DNA of 64,000 nucleotides from Candidatus Poribacteria bacterium (lineage in GTDB: Bacteria; Poribacteria; WGA-4E; PCPOR2b). The position numbers were made by a program, and so were the translations under genes. The DNA is taken from contig JAJDUM010000092.1 in the NCBI GenBank assembly GCA_022826645.1, positions 1 to 64,000 of the forward strand, read 5' to 3'. Below the pieces are notes generated by a model. That model made no database searches. It saw only the letters and a program-made list of their open reading frames with translations, and was not told the DNA's origin. Positions 52,991 to 61,794 of this stretch are shown here, one piece after another; the first letter of the stretch is position 1, and the number at the start of each line of letters is the position of its first letter.

Positions 52991-54733
52991 ATGGATTGCA
53001 AACAGATTTTGAAAATTTTTGCTGTGCTGCTCGTATGCCTTGCAATTACTGGCAGTGCCGCAGCACAAGCTCCGGATTTCCCGGACCGGATACCAATTGT
53101 TGAACGACCGTTTTCAGAGGATCCGGACAAATTCAGCTTCGCAATTATTGGTGATAAAACAGGTGGAGGGCTCGATAAGTGGCACGTGTTTGACCGCGCG
53201 ATCAGCGAAATTAATTCGCTGCAACCTGACTTTGCCATCATGGTTGGCGACCTGATACAGGGAGTTACGACCGATATAGCACAACTTGATGCGGAATGGG
53301 AGGAATTTTGGCAACATGAATCGCCTCTGACTGTCCCATTTTTAGCGCTGCCGGGGAACCACGACATTACCAATCGGGTGATGTATGACTATTGGGTCGA
53401 GCATATCGGACGGACCTATTCGGCTTTTATCTATAAAGATTGCCTGTTTATCATACTTAACACGGAGGAGAGACACGGGTTGCCTCAAGGCGTGGAAAAT
53501 TGGTTTGGAGAGGCACAGATCCGTTATGCAGCAGAAAAATTGGGACAACACCCGGATGTGCGGCACACCTTTGTATTGTTGCACAAACCCGCATGGTCGC
53601 ATGAAGAATCCGGTTGGAGTCAGATCGAGGAAATGCTTGGGAACCGAGCATACACGGTTTTCGCGGGGCACTATCACAACCTGACCCTGCACACGCGCAA
53701 TGACCGCCGGTACTTCGTTCTCAGCGCGACGGGTGGCGGACTGACTCCCCGCGATGTGAAGGAGTTTGGCGCATTTGACCACTATAGCATCGTGACAGTG
53801 GGCGGCGATGATGTCGCTGTTGCGATTATCGAACCGGGGAGTATCCATCCGGCAGACATCTCGACTACAGCGTTCAAAGAGAAGTTTGGAGATTTGCTCA
53901 CCGTTCAACCGGACTTTGAGGTTGACCGAACAGAGCCAGTTGCCAGCGGACAACTTGGAATCGAGTTAAAAAACAGTTTTGAAAAACTGGTTAAGGTTGA
54001 AATTGCGTTTGACCCAAGCGATAATTGGCAGATAACCCCAAATCAGCTTACTTTTGAATTAAAGCCGGGACAAGAAACACAGAGTGCGGTAACGTTTTTA
54101 GGCGCGTCTGATGCGCTGCTTCCCTTGCCCACGTACCACTACTCCATCCTGTATGGTGGGGAACAGTTGTATAACCGGAGCGAGAAGGTTAAGTATGTGG
54201 ATGAAGCAGATCTATACGCGCTCAAAGACTGGCAGATTCTCGGTCCCTTTGACCTCGGTATCACCGAGCGACCGACCGACCCAGAAACTGCACCACCTCA
54301 GTTTATAGCTGAACAGCTGCCGGAGGAAGGGTTAAGTGATAAAACCTATTCGGGCAAAAATGGGGAAATCCGCTGGCAGGAGTATCGCGCTGACAGCGAG
54401 GTTATCAACTTAAATAAGGTGTTAGGAGATCCGGATTGGGCAATCGCTTACGCGGTAACGCATATCAAGAGCCCTGACGACCGGACAATTTTCGCTCAAA
54501 TCCGATGGGGAAGCGAGTTAGGACGCGTTTTTGTCAACGGTGTTGAAATTCAGGAAGCGTCCGTACCGGAAGCGGATCTGTTTTTCAGTTGGGCTTACGT
54601 CGAGCTCCCGTTGAAGGCAGGTTGGAACAGTGTCACAGTCAAATCCGCGGATTATACGGGTGGATGGCACTATCGGATGTGGGTTGAAAACCGGATGGAG
54701 GCGCTTCTGTTTTCCCATCAGATGCCGCACTAA
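52991..54733 (+). CDS. Secreted metallophosphoesterase
   Basis: A 580-residue exported protein. A signal peptide (IFAVLLVCLAITGSAAAQ) is followed by a calcineurin-like phosphoesterase domain (about 45-300): FAIIGDKTGGG (motif I with Lys-Thr where Asp-x-His is usual), VGDLIQG, LPGNHDI, LLHKPAW and FAGHYHNL. The C-terminal 280 residues are beta-rich with an IgG-like middle and a jelly-roll-like end (FAQIRWGSELGRVFVNGVEI). SD AAGGAG lies eight bases before ATG 52991. The substrate is unknown. Confidence 0.85.
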   Translation: MDCKQILKIFAVLLVCLAITGSAAAQAPDFPDRIPIVERPFSEDPDKFSFAIIGDKTGGGLDKWHVFDRAISEINSLQPDFAIMVGDLIQGVTTDIAQLDAEWEEFWQHESPLTVPFLALPGNHDITNRVMYDYWVEHIGRTYSAFIYKDCLFIILNTEERHGLPQGVENWFGEAQIRYAAEKLGQHPDVRHTFVLLHKPAWSHEESGWSQIEEMLGNRAYTVFAGHYHNLTLHTRNDRRYFVLSATGGGLTPRDVKEFGAFDHYSIVTVGGDDVAVAIIEPGSIHPADISTTAFKEKFGDLLTVQPDFEVDRTEPVASGQLGIELKNSFEKLVKVEIAFDPSDNWQITPNQLTFELKPGQETQSAVTFLGASDALLPLPTYHYSILYGGEQLYNRSEKVKYVDEADLYALKDWQILGPFDLGITERPTDPETAPPQFIAEQLPEEGLSDKTYSGKNGEIRWQEYRADSEVINLNKVLGDPDWAIAYAVTHIKSPDDRTIFAQIRWGSELGRVFVNGVEIQEASVPEADLFFSWAYVELPLKAGWNSVTVKSADYTGGWHYRMWVENRMEALLFSHQMPH

Positions 54734-54874
54734 TTTCTATTTCAGGATTTTCGCGTAGGGGAGCGAGGGCCTCAATCGAACCGTTTCGCAGGATTTGAGG
54801 GGGACACCCTCGTTCCTATTGTCACGGTAAAATTGGACTGTTCATGGATAGGTTAAACAGTGAGGACACCAATC
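54734..54874. repeat. Short palindromic repeat between the phosphoesterase and PhyH genes
   Basis: The arms GGGGAGCGAGGG (54759-54770) and CACCCTCGTTCC (54807-54818) form an imperfect hairpin with a long loop. Similar sequence types appear near 44496-44538. The SD GAGGA before ATG 54875 follows it. No terminator-like T-run is present. Confidence 0.5.
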
Positions 54875-55672
54875 ATGTCGAATTACTTAGAACCGACACA
54901 TCACAAAGACTGGCAAAATAACAATTACCTAAAGATTTCCAGTTTCTTCTCAGATGAAGAGGTAACGGCGCTGCAAGGGTGGGTCAAGGACATTGAGGAT
55001 CGGGAACCGACTCATGACAAATGGCTGCACCATTTTGAAGCTACGCCAGATGGGACCCGACTCTCCCGCTCAGAAAATTTTGTGCCGTATCACGCAGGCA
55101 TGGAAAAGCTGCTGACGGGCGGCAAGGTGTTGCAGGTTGTTTCAGAATTGATGGATGAGCAGGCTGTCCTCTACAAAGAGAAGATCAATTACAAGTATCC
55201 CGGCGGTGGTGGTTACGCCCCACATCAGGACGCGCCCGCCTACGAGTTTGTTACATTTCATATTACCTGCTTGATTTCCGTTGATCCTGCGACACCGGAG
55301 AGCGGTTGCCTCTCTTTCTCACCGGGGCAATACGAGAAAGGTTTTATCGCACTCGACGACAAGGGCTGTATTGCGGAGGAGGTTGCTTCGGAGATGGAAT
55401 GGGTCGAGGTGCCAACGGAGCCGGGGGACATCCTGCTTTTCGGATCTTATATCCCACATAAGAGCGGCACAAACAGCTCTAATCAGCCGCGACGCATCAT
55501 TTATGTGACTTACAATGCCCTCTCTGAAGGTGATTGGCGTGAGCAGTACTATGCGGATAAACGACAGACCTTTTTGGAATACCAAAAAGATAGTTCAACA
55601 CAAGCAAGTCAGATCAGTAAAATTGGACATTTTCGGGGAAGGACGGTGCTGAACCATGAACAGTCGGATTGA
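54875..55672 (+). CDS. Phytanoyl-CoA dioxygenase (PhyH) family protein, possibly PhnY/TmpA-like
   Basis: Fe(II)/2-oxoglutarate-dependent dioxygenase of 265 residues from ATG 54875 (SD GAGGA). The double-stranded beta helix carries HQDAPAYEF (HxD metal pair), SGCLSFSPGQ and HKSGTNSSNQPRRIIYVTYN with the distal His and the 2-oxoglutarate Arg. The gene overlaps an HD-domain gene by 17 bp. The same pair is known from PhnY/PhnZ and TmpA/TmpB, which hydroxylate and then cleave organophosphonates; that role is inferred from the pairing, not shown by sequence. Confidence 0.88.
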   Translation: MSNYLEPTHHKDWQNNNYLKISSFFSDEEVTALQGWVKDIEDREPTHDKWLHHFEATPDGTRLSRSENFVPYHAGMEKLLTGGKVLQVVSELMDEQAVLYKEKINYKYPGGGGYAPHQDAPAYEFVTFHITCLISVDPATPESGCLSFSPGQYEKGFIALDDKGCIAEEVASEMEWVEVPTEPGDILLFGSYIPHKSGTNSSNQPRRIIYVTYNALSEGDWREQYYADKRQTFLEYQKDSSTQASQISKIGHFRGRTVLNHEQSD

Positions 55673-56252
55673 TCAAACGCTCGCAGAGCAGATGACGGAT
55701 ATGACACCAGCGGAGAAGGTTGCCACGCTCTTTGATTATATGGAACGCAAAGGGCAGTCGTTTTATGATGAATCGGTGACGCAACTACAACACGCGTGTC
55801 AATGTGCGAATCAGGCGCGGCTACACGACGCAAGCACGACGCAGATCGCGGGTGCTCTGTTGCATGATATTGGACATTTTCTGTTAGACGAACACAATGC
55901 CGAGAGCGATTTCTTGGAGGAAGATCAGAATCATGAGGAGGTCGGTGCAGACTATATGGAACCGTTCTTCGTAGAAGCGGTCATAACCCCAATCCGATTG
56001 CATGTGCCAGCGAAACGGTATCTGTGTACAACTGATGCATCGTACTACGACGACTTATCTGAAGCGTCGAAAAGGAGTTTTCAGGTTCAGGGCGGGGTCC
56101 TGTCGGACGACGAACGGGCAGCGTTTGAACGCATCCCACATTATCAAGATGCGCTGCAGCTGCGGCGGTGGGATGACCTTGCCAAGGTGAAAGGTTTGGA
56201 GACGCCAACAATTGATACTTACCGCGAGATTGTGCAGGCGTGCCTGAAATAG
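55656..56252 (+). CDS. HD-domain protein, possibly a PhnZ/TmpB-like mixed-valent di-iron oxygenase
   Basis: A 198-residue HD-domain protein. QLQHACQCA supplies the first His, LLHDIGHFLLDE the HD motif and HEEVGADYM further metal ligands; HVPAKRYL and LRRWDDLAKVKGL are C-terminal blocks that I recall from PhnZ-type proteins. Such enzymes cleave the C-P bond of 2-hydroxylated phosphonates with O2. Start ATG 55656 lies inside the PhyH gene, with GAAGGA about ten bases upstream. Alternatively it could be an ordinary HD phosphohydrolase. Confidence 0.8.
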   Translation: MNSRIDQTLAEQMTDMTPAEKVATLFDYMERKGQSFYDESVTQLQHACQCANQARLHDASTTQIAGALLHDIGHFLLDEHNAESDFLEEDQNHEEVGADYMEPFFVEAVITPIRLHVPAKRYLCTTDASYYDDLSEASKRSFQVQGGVLSDDERAAFERIPHYQDALQLRRWDDLAKVKGLETPTIDTYREIVQACLK

Positions 56253-56266
56253 CCTAAGCTAGGAGT

Positions 56267-56400
56267 ACTTTGGGCAACCACAAGGGTTGCCCCTACATTG
56301 AGTTGACTGCTGTAGGGGTTGGGAAATCCAATCTCTACCAGTTATTGTTGGGTTTCACTATCGTTCAACCCAACCTACGTGCTGTCAAGTATCAACTCGT
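56267..56400. repeat. Palindromic repeats before the tRNA cluster
   Basis: GGGCAACCACAAGGGTTGCC (56271-56290) followed by CCTAC forms a hairpin, as at 44428-44473. An inverted pair TTGGGTTTCACTATCG (about 56348) and TTCAACCCAACCTACG (about 56367) matches the unit near 22609-22715. TGAGCAACTTGCGTTA (56402-56417) is the AAGTTGCTAG-type motif again. Confidence 0.65.
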
Positions 56401-56454
56401 CTGAGCAACTTGCGTTAAAATAGTGCGGAAATTCCAAGTGCATTCATTATCTCC

Positions 56455-56483
56455 TTGACAAAATGCGGATCATCGTCTAAAAT
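56455..56483 (+). promoter_or_regulatory. Sigma70 promoter of the tRNA cluster
   Basis: Perfect -35 TTGACA (56455-56460), a 17-base spacer and TAAAAT (56478-56483, 5 of 6). Transcription would begin near 56490, a few bases before the first tRNA. It is the best promoter in the window. Confidence 0.8.
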
Positions 56484-56495
56484 ATATGCCCTGTC

Positions 56496-56574
56496 GGACC
56501 CGTAGTGTAGCCTGGCTTAACACATCTGCCTGTCACGCAGAAGATCGCGAGTTCAAATCTCGTCGGGTCCGCCA
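56496..56574 (+). tRNA. tRNA-Asp (GTC), copy 1
   Basis: Acceptor stem GGACCCG / CGGGTCC pairs perfectly. D stem GTGT/ACAC, anticodon stem TCTGC/GCAGA with loop CTGTCAC (anticodon GTC), T arm GCGAG TTCAAAT CTCGT, discriminator G, and an encoded CCA. Identical to the third tRNA gene of the cluster. Confidence 0.97.
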
Positions 56575-56599
56575 CCTATTCATCTGTTTCATTTAGTAT

Positions 56600-56673
56600 G
56601 GGCGGGTAGCTCAGTTGGCTAGAGCGACGGCCTTACAAGCCGTAGGTCACAGGTTCAAGTCCTGTTCCGCCTA
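56600..56673 (+). tRNA. tRNA-Val (TAC)
   Basis: Acceptor GGGCGGG / TCCGCCT (two G-U pairs), D arm GCTC/GAGC, anticodon stem ACGGC/GCCGT with loop CTTACAA (anticodon TAC), T arm ACAGG TTCAAGT CCTGT and discriminator A. CCA is not encoded, unlike in the flanking tRNA-Asp genes. Confidence 0.95.
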
Positions 56674-56782
56674 TGCCGATTTATTCTCGATTTATCGGGA
56701 TCATTTCTACGATTGCTCCCCGATAAGATCGGGACAACCCGATCATGAAACGTCGGGACCAGAACTAAAAATACCCCTTGTC

Positions 56783-56861
56783 GGACCCGTAGTGTAGCCT
56801 GGCTTAACACATCTGCCTGTCACGCAGAAGATCGCGAGTTCAAATCTCGTCGGGTCCGCCA
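56783..56861 (+). tRNA. tRNA-Asp (GTC), copy 2
   Basis: Identical in sequence to the tRNA-Asp at 56496-56574, including the encoded CCA and a few upstream bases (TGTCGGACCC). The spacer between tRNA-Val and this gene holds two CCGATxxATCGG-like palindromes. A terminator follows seven bases after CCA. Confidence 0.97.
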
Positions 56862-56867
56862 GTTATT

Positions 56868-56904
56868 AAAGCCACAGATTGTTATCAACAGTCTGTGGCT
56901 TTTT
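56868..56904 (+). terminator. Rho-independent terminator of the tRNA cluster
   Basis: Stem AAGCCACAGA / TCTGTGGCTT with a 12-base loop followed by TTTT. It ends the tRNA transcript and lies 41 bp before the serS start. Confidence 0.85.
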
Positions 56905-56944
56905 CATATCTATAGACCGAAGATACGGGAAGGAGGATGTTCTT

Positions 56945-58243
56945 TTGTTAGATCTCAGATTTATCCGCGATAACCCCGATGCGGTGCGAGCGATGTTAGC
57001 GGCTCGCCGGATGACAGCACCGTTGGAGGAACTTATTGAAGCAGACCGCAAATGGCGCGAACTATTGGGGGAGGCAGAATCACTCAGAAGTCACCAGAAC
57101 ACCGTCTCGAAAGAGATTGCACAAATCAAGAGGAACAAACAGGACGCCTCCGAGCAGATTGCTGAGATGCGGACGGTGTCTCAGAAAATTAAGACGTTGA
57201 ACGATCAAGCGCAGGGCTATAAAACCGAGGTCGATAAGATTTTAGGGCTTATCCCAAACATGCCGGATGCCAGCACGCCGATCGGGGATAGCGAAGCGGA
57301 TAATCCCGAGATTAGTCGCTGGGGAAAGATCCGAAACTTCGATTTTGAGCCGAAGCCGCACTGGGAACTTGCAGAGGCGTTGGACATCGTCGATTTTCAG
57401 CGGGGGGCGAAGGTCGCCGGCAGCAACTTTGTGTTATACAAAGGGTTAGGGGCGAAATTGGAGCGTGCGTTGATTAACTTTATGCTCGATCTGCATGTCT
57501 CTCAGCACGGGTATACAGAGGTTTCCCCGCCTTTTGTCGCCAACCGTCCAACGATGACGGGCACCGGGCAGCTGCCGAAATTTGAGTCGGATATGTATCG
57601 GTGCGATCGCGACGAAGAGAACGAGGAGATGGATCTCTTTCTCATCCCGACCGCGGAGGTGCCGGTTACCAATATTTTTGCCGAGGAGATTTTGAATGGC
57701 GAGGATCTGCCGATCTACTATACCGCATACACCCCCTGTTTCCGACGAGAAGCGGGTTCTTACGGTCGGGAGACACGCGGATTGCAACGGCTCCACCAGT
57801 TTGATAAGGTCGAGATGGTGAAATTCACCCTACCAGAGACCTCCTACGATGAGCATGAATCGTTGCTGCGTAATGGCGAAGCGGTTTTGCAAGCACTCGA
57901 TCTGCCCTATCGTGTGATCACTCTTTGTACAGCGGACCTCGGATTTAATGCGTCCAAATGTTACGACATTGAATTATGGGCACCGGTTGACGAAAAGTTT
58001 AACTTGGAAATATCTTCGTGCAGTAATTTTGAGGATTTTCAGGCGCGTCGGGCGAATATCCGTTTCCGTCGTGAGCCGGGTGCGAAACCTGAATTGGTGC
58101 ATACCCTGAACGCCTCCGGGACGGCGCTGCCACGATTGGTTATCGCAATCCTCGAAACGTATCAGCAGGAGGATGGGAGCATTCGGATTCCAGAGGCTAT
58201 CGTGCCTTATATGGGTGGAGTTGAGGTGATTGAATTGGCGTGA
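56945..58243 (+). CDS. serS: Seryl-tRNA synthetase
   Basis: Class II aminoacyl-tRNA synthetase of 432 residues, start TTG 56945. AGGAGG lies eight bases upstream and the resulting N-terminus (M)[17 protein letters not shown] is canonical. An out-of-frame ATG directly abuts the SD and would stop after four codons. The N-terminal coiled-coil arm (about 30-105) binds tRNA-Ser; motif 2 contains [20 protein letters not shown] and motif 3 [19 protein letters not shown]. Motif 3 has Ala-Ser-Gly-Thr-Ala-Leu-Pro where most SerRS have GxSGxAxGR-like text, a small deviation. Confidence 0.96.
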   Translation: MLDLRFIRDNPDAVRAMLAARRMTAPLEELIEADRKWRELLGEAESLRSHQNTVSKEIAQIKRNKQDASEQIAEMRTVSQKIKTLNDQAQGYKTEVDKILGLIPNMPDASTPIGDSEADNPEISRWGKIRNFDFEPKPHWELAEALDIVDFQRGAKVAGSNFVLYKGLGAKLERALINFMLDLHVSQHGYTEVSPPFVANRPTMTGTGQLPKFESDMYRCDRDEENEEMDLFLIPTAEVPVTNIFAEEILNGEDLPIYYTAYTPCFRREAGSYGRETRGLQRLHQFDKVEMVKFTLPETSYDEHESLLRNGEAVLQALDLPYRVITLCTADLGFNASKCYDIELWAPVDEKFNLEISSCSNFEDFQARRANIRFRREPGAKPELVHTLNASGTALPRLVIAILETYQQEDGSIRIPEAIVPYMGGVEVIELA

Positions 58244-58614
58244 TGGGTGGAAAATTTTGTTAGAGTCTGTTTTTGAATGCTCAAGGGAATTGCATCTATA
58301 TTGCCCCGATGCTGCATCGGGATTCAAAGCAATCTGAATCACAGATCCAACGGATTGAGCGGAGAACACGGATAAGACTGAAAACCTCCTGTCGGGGCAG
58401 GTCTTGTGTTTGTCCAAAGGCAATCAGTGATGAGCAAGTTCGTAAAGATGCTAAGGCACTGACCATCAAATGGCACTCACCGGCATATAACTCATCGAAC
58501 ATTAAGACTTACAATGGTCAGCAACTCAAAGTTGTGAACCTAGGTGAACGCGGTGACTTATGTGTGGCTCTAATGATGTAAAAGAAAAATGCTCCCAGAT
58601 TATGGAGGTAAACG
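58244..58614. other. Intergenic region between serS and the accessory island
   Basis: About 370 bases with a palindrome CCCGATGCTGCATCGGG (58305-58321) and a stretch GATCCAACGGATTGAGCGGA. A 102-codon frame (58273-58581) crosses the repeats and has no SD, so I do not call it. The DNA becomes visibly more AT-rich towards the next gene. Confidence 0.5.
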
Positions 58615-59193
58615 ATGACTAATCAGAGCATTCAGGCTTACGTTTGTGAGATTCAAGATACATTGACAGAGTTTGCATCACTTCCCGAAACACAGCAAAA
58701 ATTGGCTGATGCTAGAGCTGATATTGACTACCATTATAGGTATTGGACAAGTGGAGTAATTCGTCGGATAGGTTATATAGGCGAGGAGAAACGTTTTGAA
58801 GTGCATTCAACATTTCATTACAAAGAAAGACTTTATGATCTCTGCTGGGTCGAAAAAGATGAAGGACTCACGAAAAGCCTACCGCTAGCCCTAGAGTGTG
58901 AGTGGGATCACTCCGGCAACATCAGTAGATACCGCTCCGAAATTGAATACGACTTTGAAAAACTGCTATGGTCATGTGCAGCGCTCCGCGTGATGATCTT
59001 TGAGTGTTGGTATCCAAATGATCCTGCCGATACCGTAAAACAGAAAGCGAAAGAGGAAATAGAAAATCTCATCCGTCGTATTGAAGCCTTCATATCTGCC
59101 CAGTCCGCGGCTAACTACCTTTTTTGTGTCGGCTGCACTTATAAAGAAGGTAATGAGTTCATTTTCTGTCGTTATCCCGCCGAAGAAAGTTAG
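58615..59193 (+). CDS. Putative PD-(D/E)XK nuclease-like protein of the accessory island
   Basis: A 192-residue protein; SD TGGAGG precedes ATG. The central part reads LALECEWDHSG (Glu94, Glu96) followed by IEYDFEKLLWSCAALRVMIFE. A conserved acidic pair, then a D-F-x-K-L helix and a hydrophobic strand, is a pattern I associate with PD-(D/E)XK-fold proteins in restriction neighbourhoods. No exact family is recognised. It is the first gene of a plus-strand island with DUF262 and HNH genes, supporting a defence role by context. Confidence 0.6.
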   Translation: MTNQSIQAYVCEIQDTLTEFASLPETQQKLADARADIDYHYRYWTSGVIRRIGYIGEEKRFEVHSTFHYKERLYDLCWVEKDEGLTKSLPLALECEWDHSGNISRYRSEIEYDFEKLLWSCAALRVMIFECWYPNDPADTVKQKAKEEIENLIRRIEAFISAQSAANYLFCVGCTYKEGNEFIFCRYPAEES

Positions 59194-59304
59194 AGGAACA
59201 CATTATAGATTTTTATTATGGTTGCTGAATTATACCATAATACCGCGTTACAAAGCGCTGAGCATTCAACTGTGTAACTCTTACCTGTAAAGGAGAAAAC
59301 AAAC

Positions 59305-60816
59305 ATGACTGATATAATCCATCAAGATATTGAATTAGATGGTGCGGACGAAGGAGATTGGGAAGGACTTACTAGCAAGGAGAGGGTTGTTCCTATCCCT
59401 ATTGATCGCACTTTAGCCGATTGGAAGCGTTTATCTGATGATGGTGACATACTCGATACGGATTGGCAACGCGAAGACGTTGTATGGGATGATAAAAGAG
59501 CCTCACGTCTCATTGAGTCGTTTCTGATAGACCTACCAGTTCCTGCCATCTACTTAGCTCGGAATGATAATCAGGAGTTTGAGGTTATTGATGGATTGCA
59601 GCGATTAACTTCTGTATTTAGATTTCTTGAGGGTAAACTTAAATTAAAAGGGTTAGAAGCAAGAGCGGATCTCAATGGTTGCTATTTTAATAATTTGGAA
59701 AAAGGTCTACGAAAGAAATTACTCAACTCTGTCCTCCGAACCATTGAATTATATCAACCATCTGATGGAAACTTAAAATATGTGATGTTTCAACGGTTGA
59801 ATACCGGCGGGGTTGCTCTCAATGATATGGAAATCAGAAACTGTGTATATCAAGGGGAGTTAAACAATTTGATTAAGGAGTTAGCACAAAACCAAGACTT
59901 CAAAGACAGCGTGAATCAAACAAACCTTGGTAGAAGAATGAGAGATCGCAGGCTTGTTCTAGGGTTTCTGGCTTTCTACGAAAGGACGTATACCAAAGCC
60001 ACGAAGGGGTTGAAGGCATTTTTTAACGAGTTTTGTGAAATCTATAGAAACCCAACACCAGAAAAATTAGAGGAGTTTAGGAATAAGTTTAATTTTGCAA
60101 TGAAAGCCACACGCACAATCTTTGGAGAGAGCGTGTTTAGATCTACACCCAAAAGCAGGAGTGTCAATGCGCCGATTTTCCAAGTGATATGTGTTTCTTT
60201 CACTAACTATGATCAGGAGGCACTTATTCACGCTGCTGCTGATATTCGTGCAGCATATCATGACCTGATTAAGAATGACAGCCATTGGGTAAATTGTGTT
60301 AGCACATCTACAGGGACCTGGGACCGTATCTCATATACTTTTGAAACTTGGAACGAGAGATTAAAGCAAGTTATGGAGAATGTTGAACCCCAATTGGAGC
60401 ATCGTCATTACAATGCTATACGCTCGAAGGGTGAAACACCTCCCCCAACCGATCAGAAGCGTCCAAGAACAAAACCAACGGTAATGACATTTAACGGTCA
60501 TCGAGATGATACGGTTAAGAAGTGGTCTCAGTGTTTAACAAAATTGTGTGATGCCTTGTTTGAACTTCACCCAGGACGATTTTCAGAGGTATTAGAACTT
60601 AAGTTTCAAGGAAAAAAGGTTCTTCGCGCTTCAAAAAATCGCGGGGATCTTATAAACGAGGTAGATCCTAAAACTCATACAAGAGTTCATTTTATACCTC
60701 AAGCAGGTATTTATATTTATAAGGACCTCAGTCAGAAGGATGTAAAATGGGCTATGAAGTGTCTTGCTACGCACTTTGGACATAGCGAGCCTGAAATAGA
60801 GGAGAGGAGTGTTTGA
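59305..60816 (+). CDS. DUF262-domain (GmrS/ParB-like) protein with restriction-associated C-terminal domain
   Basis: A 503-residue protein with SD AAAGGAG. The N-terminal DUF262 domain (about 30-250) shows DWQREDVVWDDKRASRLIES and VIDGLQRLTSVFRF (DGLQR 96-100, usually DGQQR), the ParB/Srx-like NTPase site; MFQRLNTGGVALNDMEIRNC follows. A central helical region (250-400) is typical. The last 100 residues (WSQCLTKLCDALFELHPGRF to GIYIYKDLSQKDVK) resemble a small module seen in some restriction-linked proteins. GmrSD enzymes cut modified DNA using a DUF1524 nuclease; here the partner nuclease seems to be the separate HNH protein. Confidence 0.85.
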   Translation: MTDIIHQDIELDGADEGDWEGLTSKERVVPIPIDRTLADWKRLSDDGDILDTDWQREDVVWDDKRASRLIESFLIDLPVPAIYLARNDNQEFEVIDGLQRLTSVFRFLEGKLKLKGLEARADLNGCYFNNLEKGLRKKLLNSVLRTIELYQPSDGNLKYVMFQRLNTGGVALNDMEIRNCVYQGELNNLIKELAQNQDFKDSVNQTNLGRRMRDRRLVLGFLAFYERTYTKATKGLKAFFNEFCEIYRNPTPEKLEEFRNKFNFAMKATRTIFGESVFRSTPKSRSVNAPIFQVICVSFTNYDQEALIHAAADIRAAYHDLIKNDSHWVNCVSTSTGTWDRISYTFETWNERLKQVMENVEPQLEHRHYNAIRSKGETPPPTDQKRPRTKPTVMTFNGHRDDTVKKWSQCLTKLCDALFELHPGRFSEVLELKFQGKKVLRASKNRGDLINEVDPKTHTRVHFIPQAGIYIYKDLSQKDVKWAMKCLATHFGHSEPEIEERSV

Positions 60817-60881
60817 GGTAAAAGTAAAGGCAGACTTACTGGTTATTCCTGCGCTGTGGCGGAAATACAAGGAATGGCGAT

Positions 60882-61322
60882 TTGAGCCAGATTAAAAAGA
60901 CAATGACTTTGCCAGTTTGGGTAATACAACGTATGTTGAATAAAAAGTCCTTACCAGATCGGATGATACGACGCATTCTGATCGCTGAGTTCGGTGCCCG
61001 GTGTTGGGGCTGTGGTTTTGTGCCTCCCGCTGGCTTTAGTGTATTGGGATTTGCCTTTACAATGCCTGATGATCGATACCTTGAACTCGACCATATATAT
61101 CCAGATTCACACGGAGGATCGGGAGATCTTCATAATCGAGCGTTATTGTGCACTCCTTGTAACCGAATGAAGTCAAACTCTCTTACCTTATTTGAATTAC
61201 AGGAAAGAAATAGATGGGATGGTTTCGTAAAACAAGAGCCACTTATTAACCTTCAGCAAGCGTATCAATGGTTGGAGGGCTTTAAGCCATATCAACTAGA
61301 GTTACTTGAAAACCTCCGATAA
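60882..61322 (+). CDS. HNH endonuclease
   Basis: A 146-residue HNH nuclease. Zinc-binding CWGC (41-44) and CTPC (90-93) flank the catalytic LELDHIYPDSHGG (Asp70-His71) and NRALL/CNRMKS (Asn85, Asn94). The likely start is TTG 60882 with AAGGA eight bases upstream; ATG 60903 has no SD. It lies 65 bp after the DUF262 gene on the same strand. A 28-codon frame (GTG 60809 to TAA 60895) bridges the two genes but is not supported otherwise. Together with DUF262 it may form a split GmrSD-like modification-dependent system. Confidence 0.9.
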   Translation: MSQIKKTMTLPVWVIQRMLNKKSLPDRMIRRILIAEFGARCWGCGFVPPAGFSVLGFAFTMPDDRYLELDHIYPDSHGGSGDLHNRALLCTPCNRMKSNSLTLFELQERNRWDGFVKQEPLINLQQAYQWLEGFKPYQLELLENLR

Positions 61323-61374
61323 CAACCCTTATCGGACATCGTTGTGAAAGAACAGTCGCAAAAAGCGATAAAAG

Positions 61375-61444
61375 CCCCAAGGCAGACACACATCCCAATG
61401 CCTCCCTTGGGGGTGAAACTTCAGAGGTGGGGATTTGAAAGGAG
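61375..61444 (+). promoter_or_regulatory. Structured leader of the 78-residue small protein, repeated at 62352-62395
   Basis: A hairpin CCCCAAGG (61375-61382) / CCTTGGGG (61405-61412) leads into GAAACTTCAGAGGTGGGGAT and TTGAAAGGAG, the SD of the next gene. A nearly identical 44-base segment (CCTCCCTTG, GAAACTTCA, GGGGATTTGAAAGGAG) precedes the gene at 62403. The function is unknown; it could be a common translation-control leader or simply a duplicated upstream region. Confidence 0.5.
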
Positions 61445-61453
61445 ATAAGAGTA

Positions 61454-61690
61454 ATGAATACTCTTGATGAACTTCGCAGTAATATCCAAGCTGTAAAAGT
61501 GGCACTACGACAGGTAGAGGATACTCTCGACACAGGTTTTGAATTAAAACATCGGGAAGCTGTTCTTGACTTTGAGGCAGAAACCCGCATCCTACTCGGC
61601 AGACTAAAAGCAAGCTTCCACGACGCAATCAAGCCCATCACAGAAGAAGATATAAAAACGTGCATGGCGAAGATTGAAGAGAACTATTGA
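61454..61690 (+). CDS. Small helical protein of the accessory island
   Basis: A 78-residue protein with the SD AAGGAGA. The sequence is almost entirely helical and charged (LRSNIQAVKVALRQVEDTLDT, then HREAVLDFEAETRILLGRLK), a likely coiled coil. No family is recognised. It lies 131 bp after the HNH gene and shares a leader with the gene at 62403. Confidence 0.6.
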   Translation: MNTLDELRSNIQAVKVALRQVEDTLDTGFELKHREAVLDFEAETRILLGRLKASFHDAIKPITEEDIKTCMAKIEENY

Positions 61691-61794
61691 CAAGACTAAA
61701 GCAGCGCTTCACAACTGCCTTGAAAAAGGGGCTGAAACATATCTGATAATTGCGGTTATAGGACATTCACGACACTTACAAGCAGGAGGAATAT

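Noticed and set aside
58273-58581. 102-codon plus-strand frame after serS
   Set aside because: It crosses palindromic repeat DNA, has no SD and has an incoherent composition.
60809-60895. 28-codon frame (GTG start) bridging the DUF262 and HNH genes
   Set aside because: Overlap and a purine-rich upstream stretch are suggestive, but the length is too small and there is no other support.
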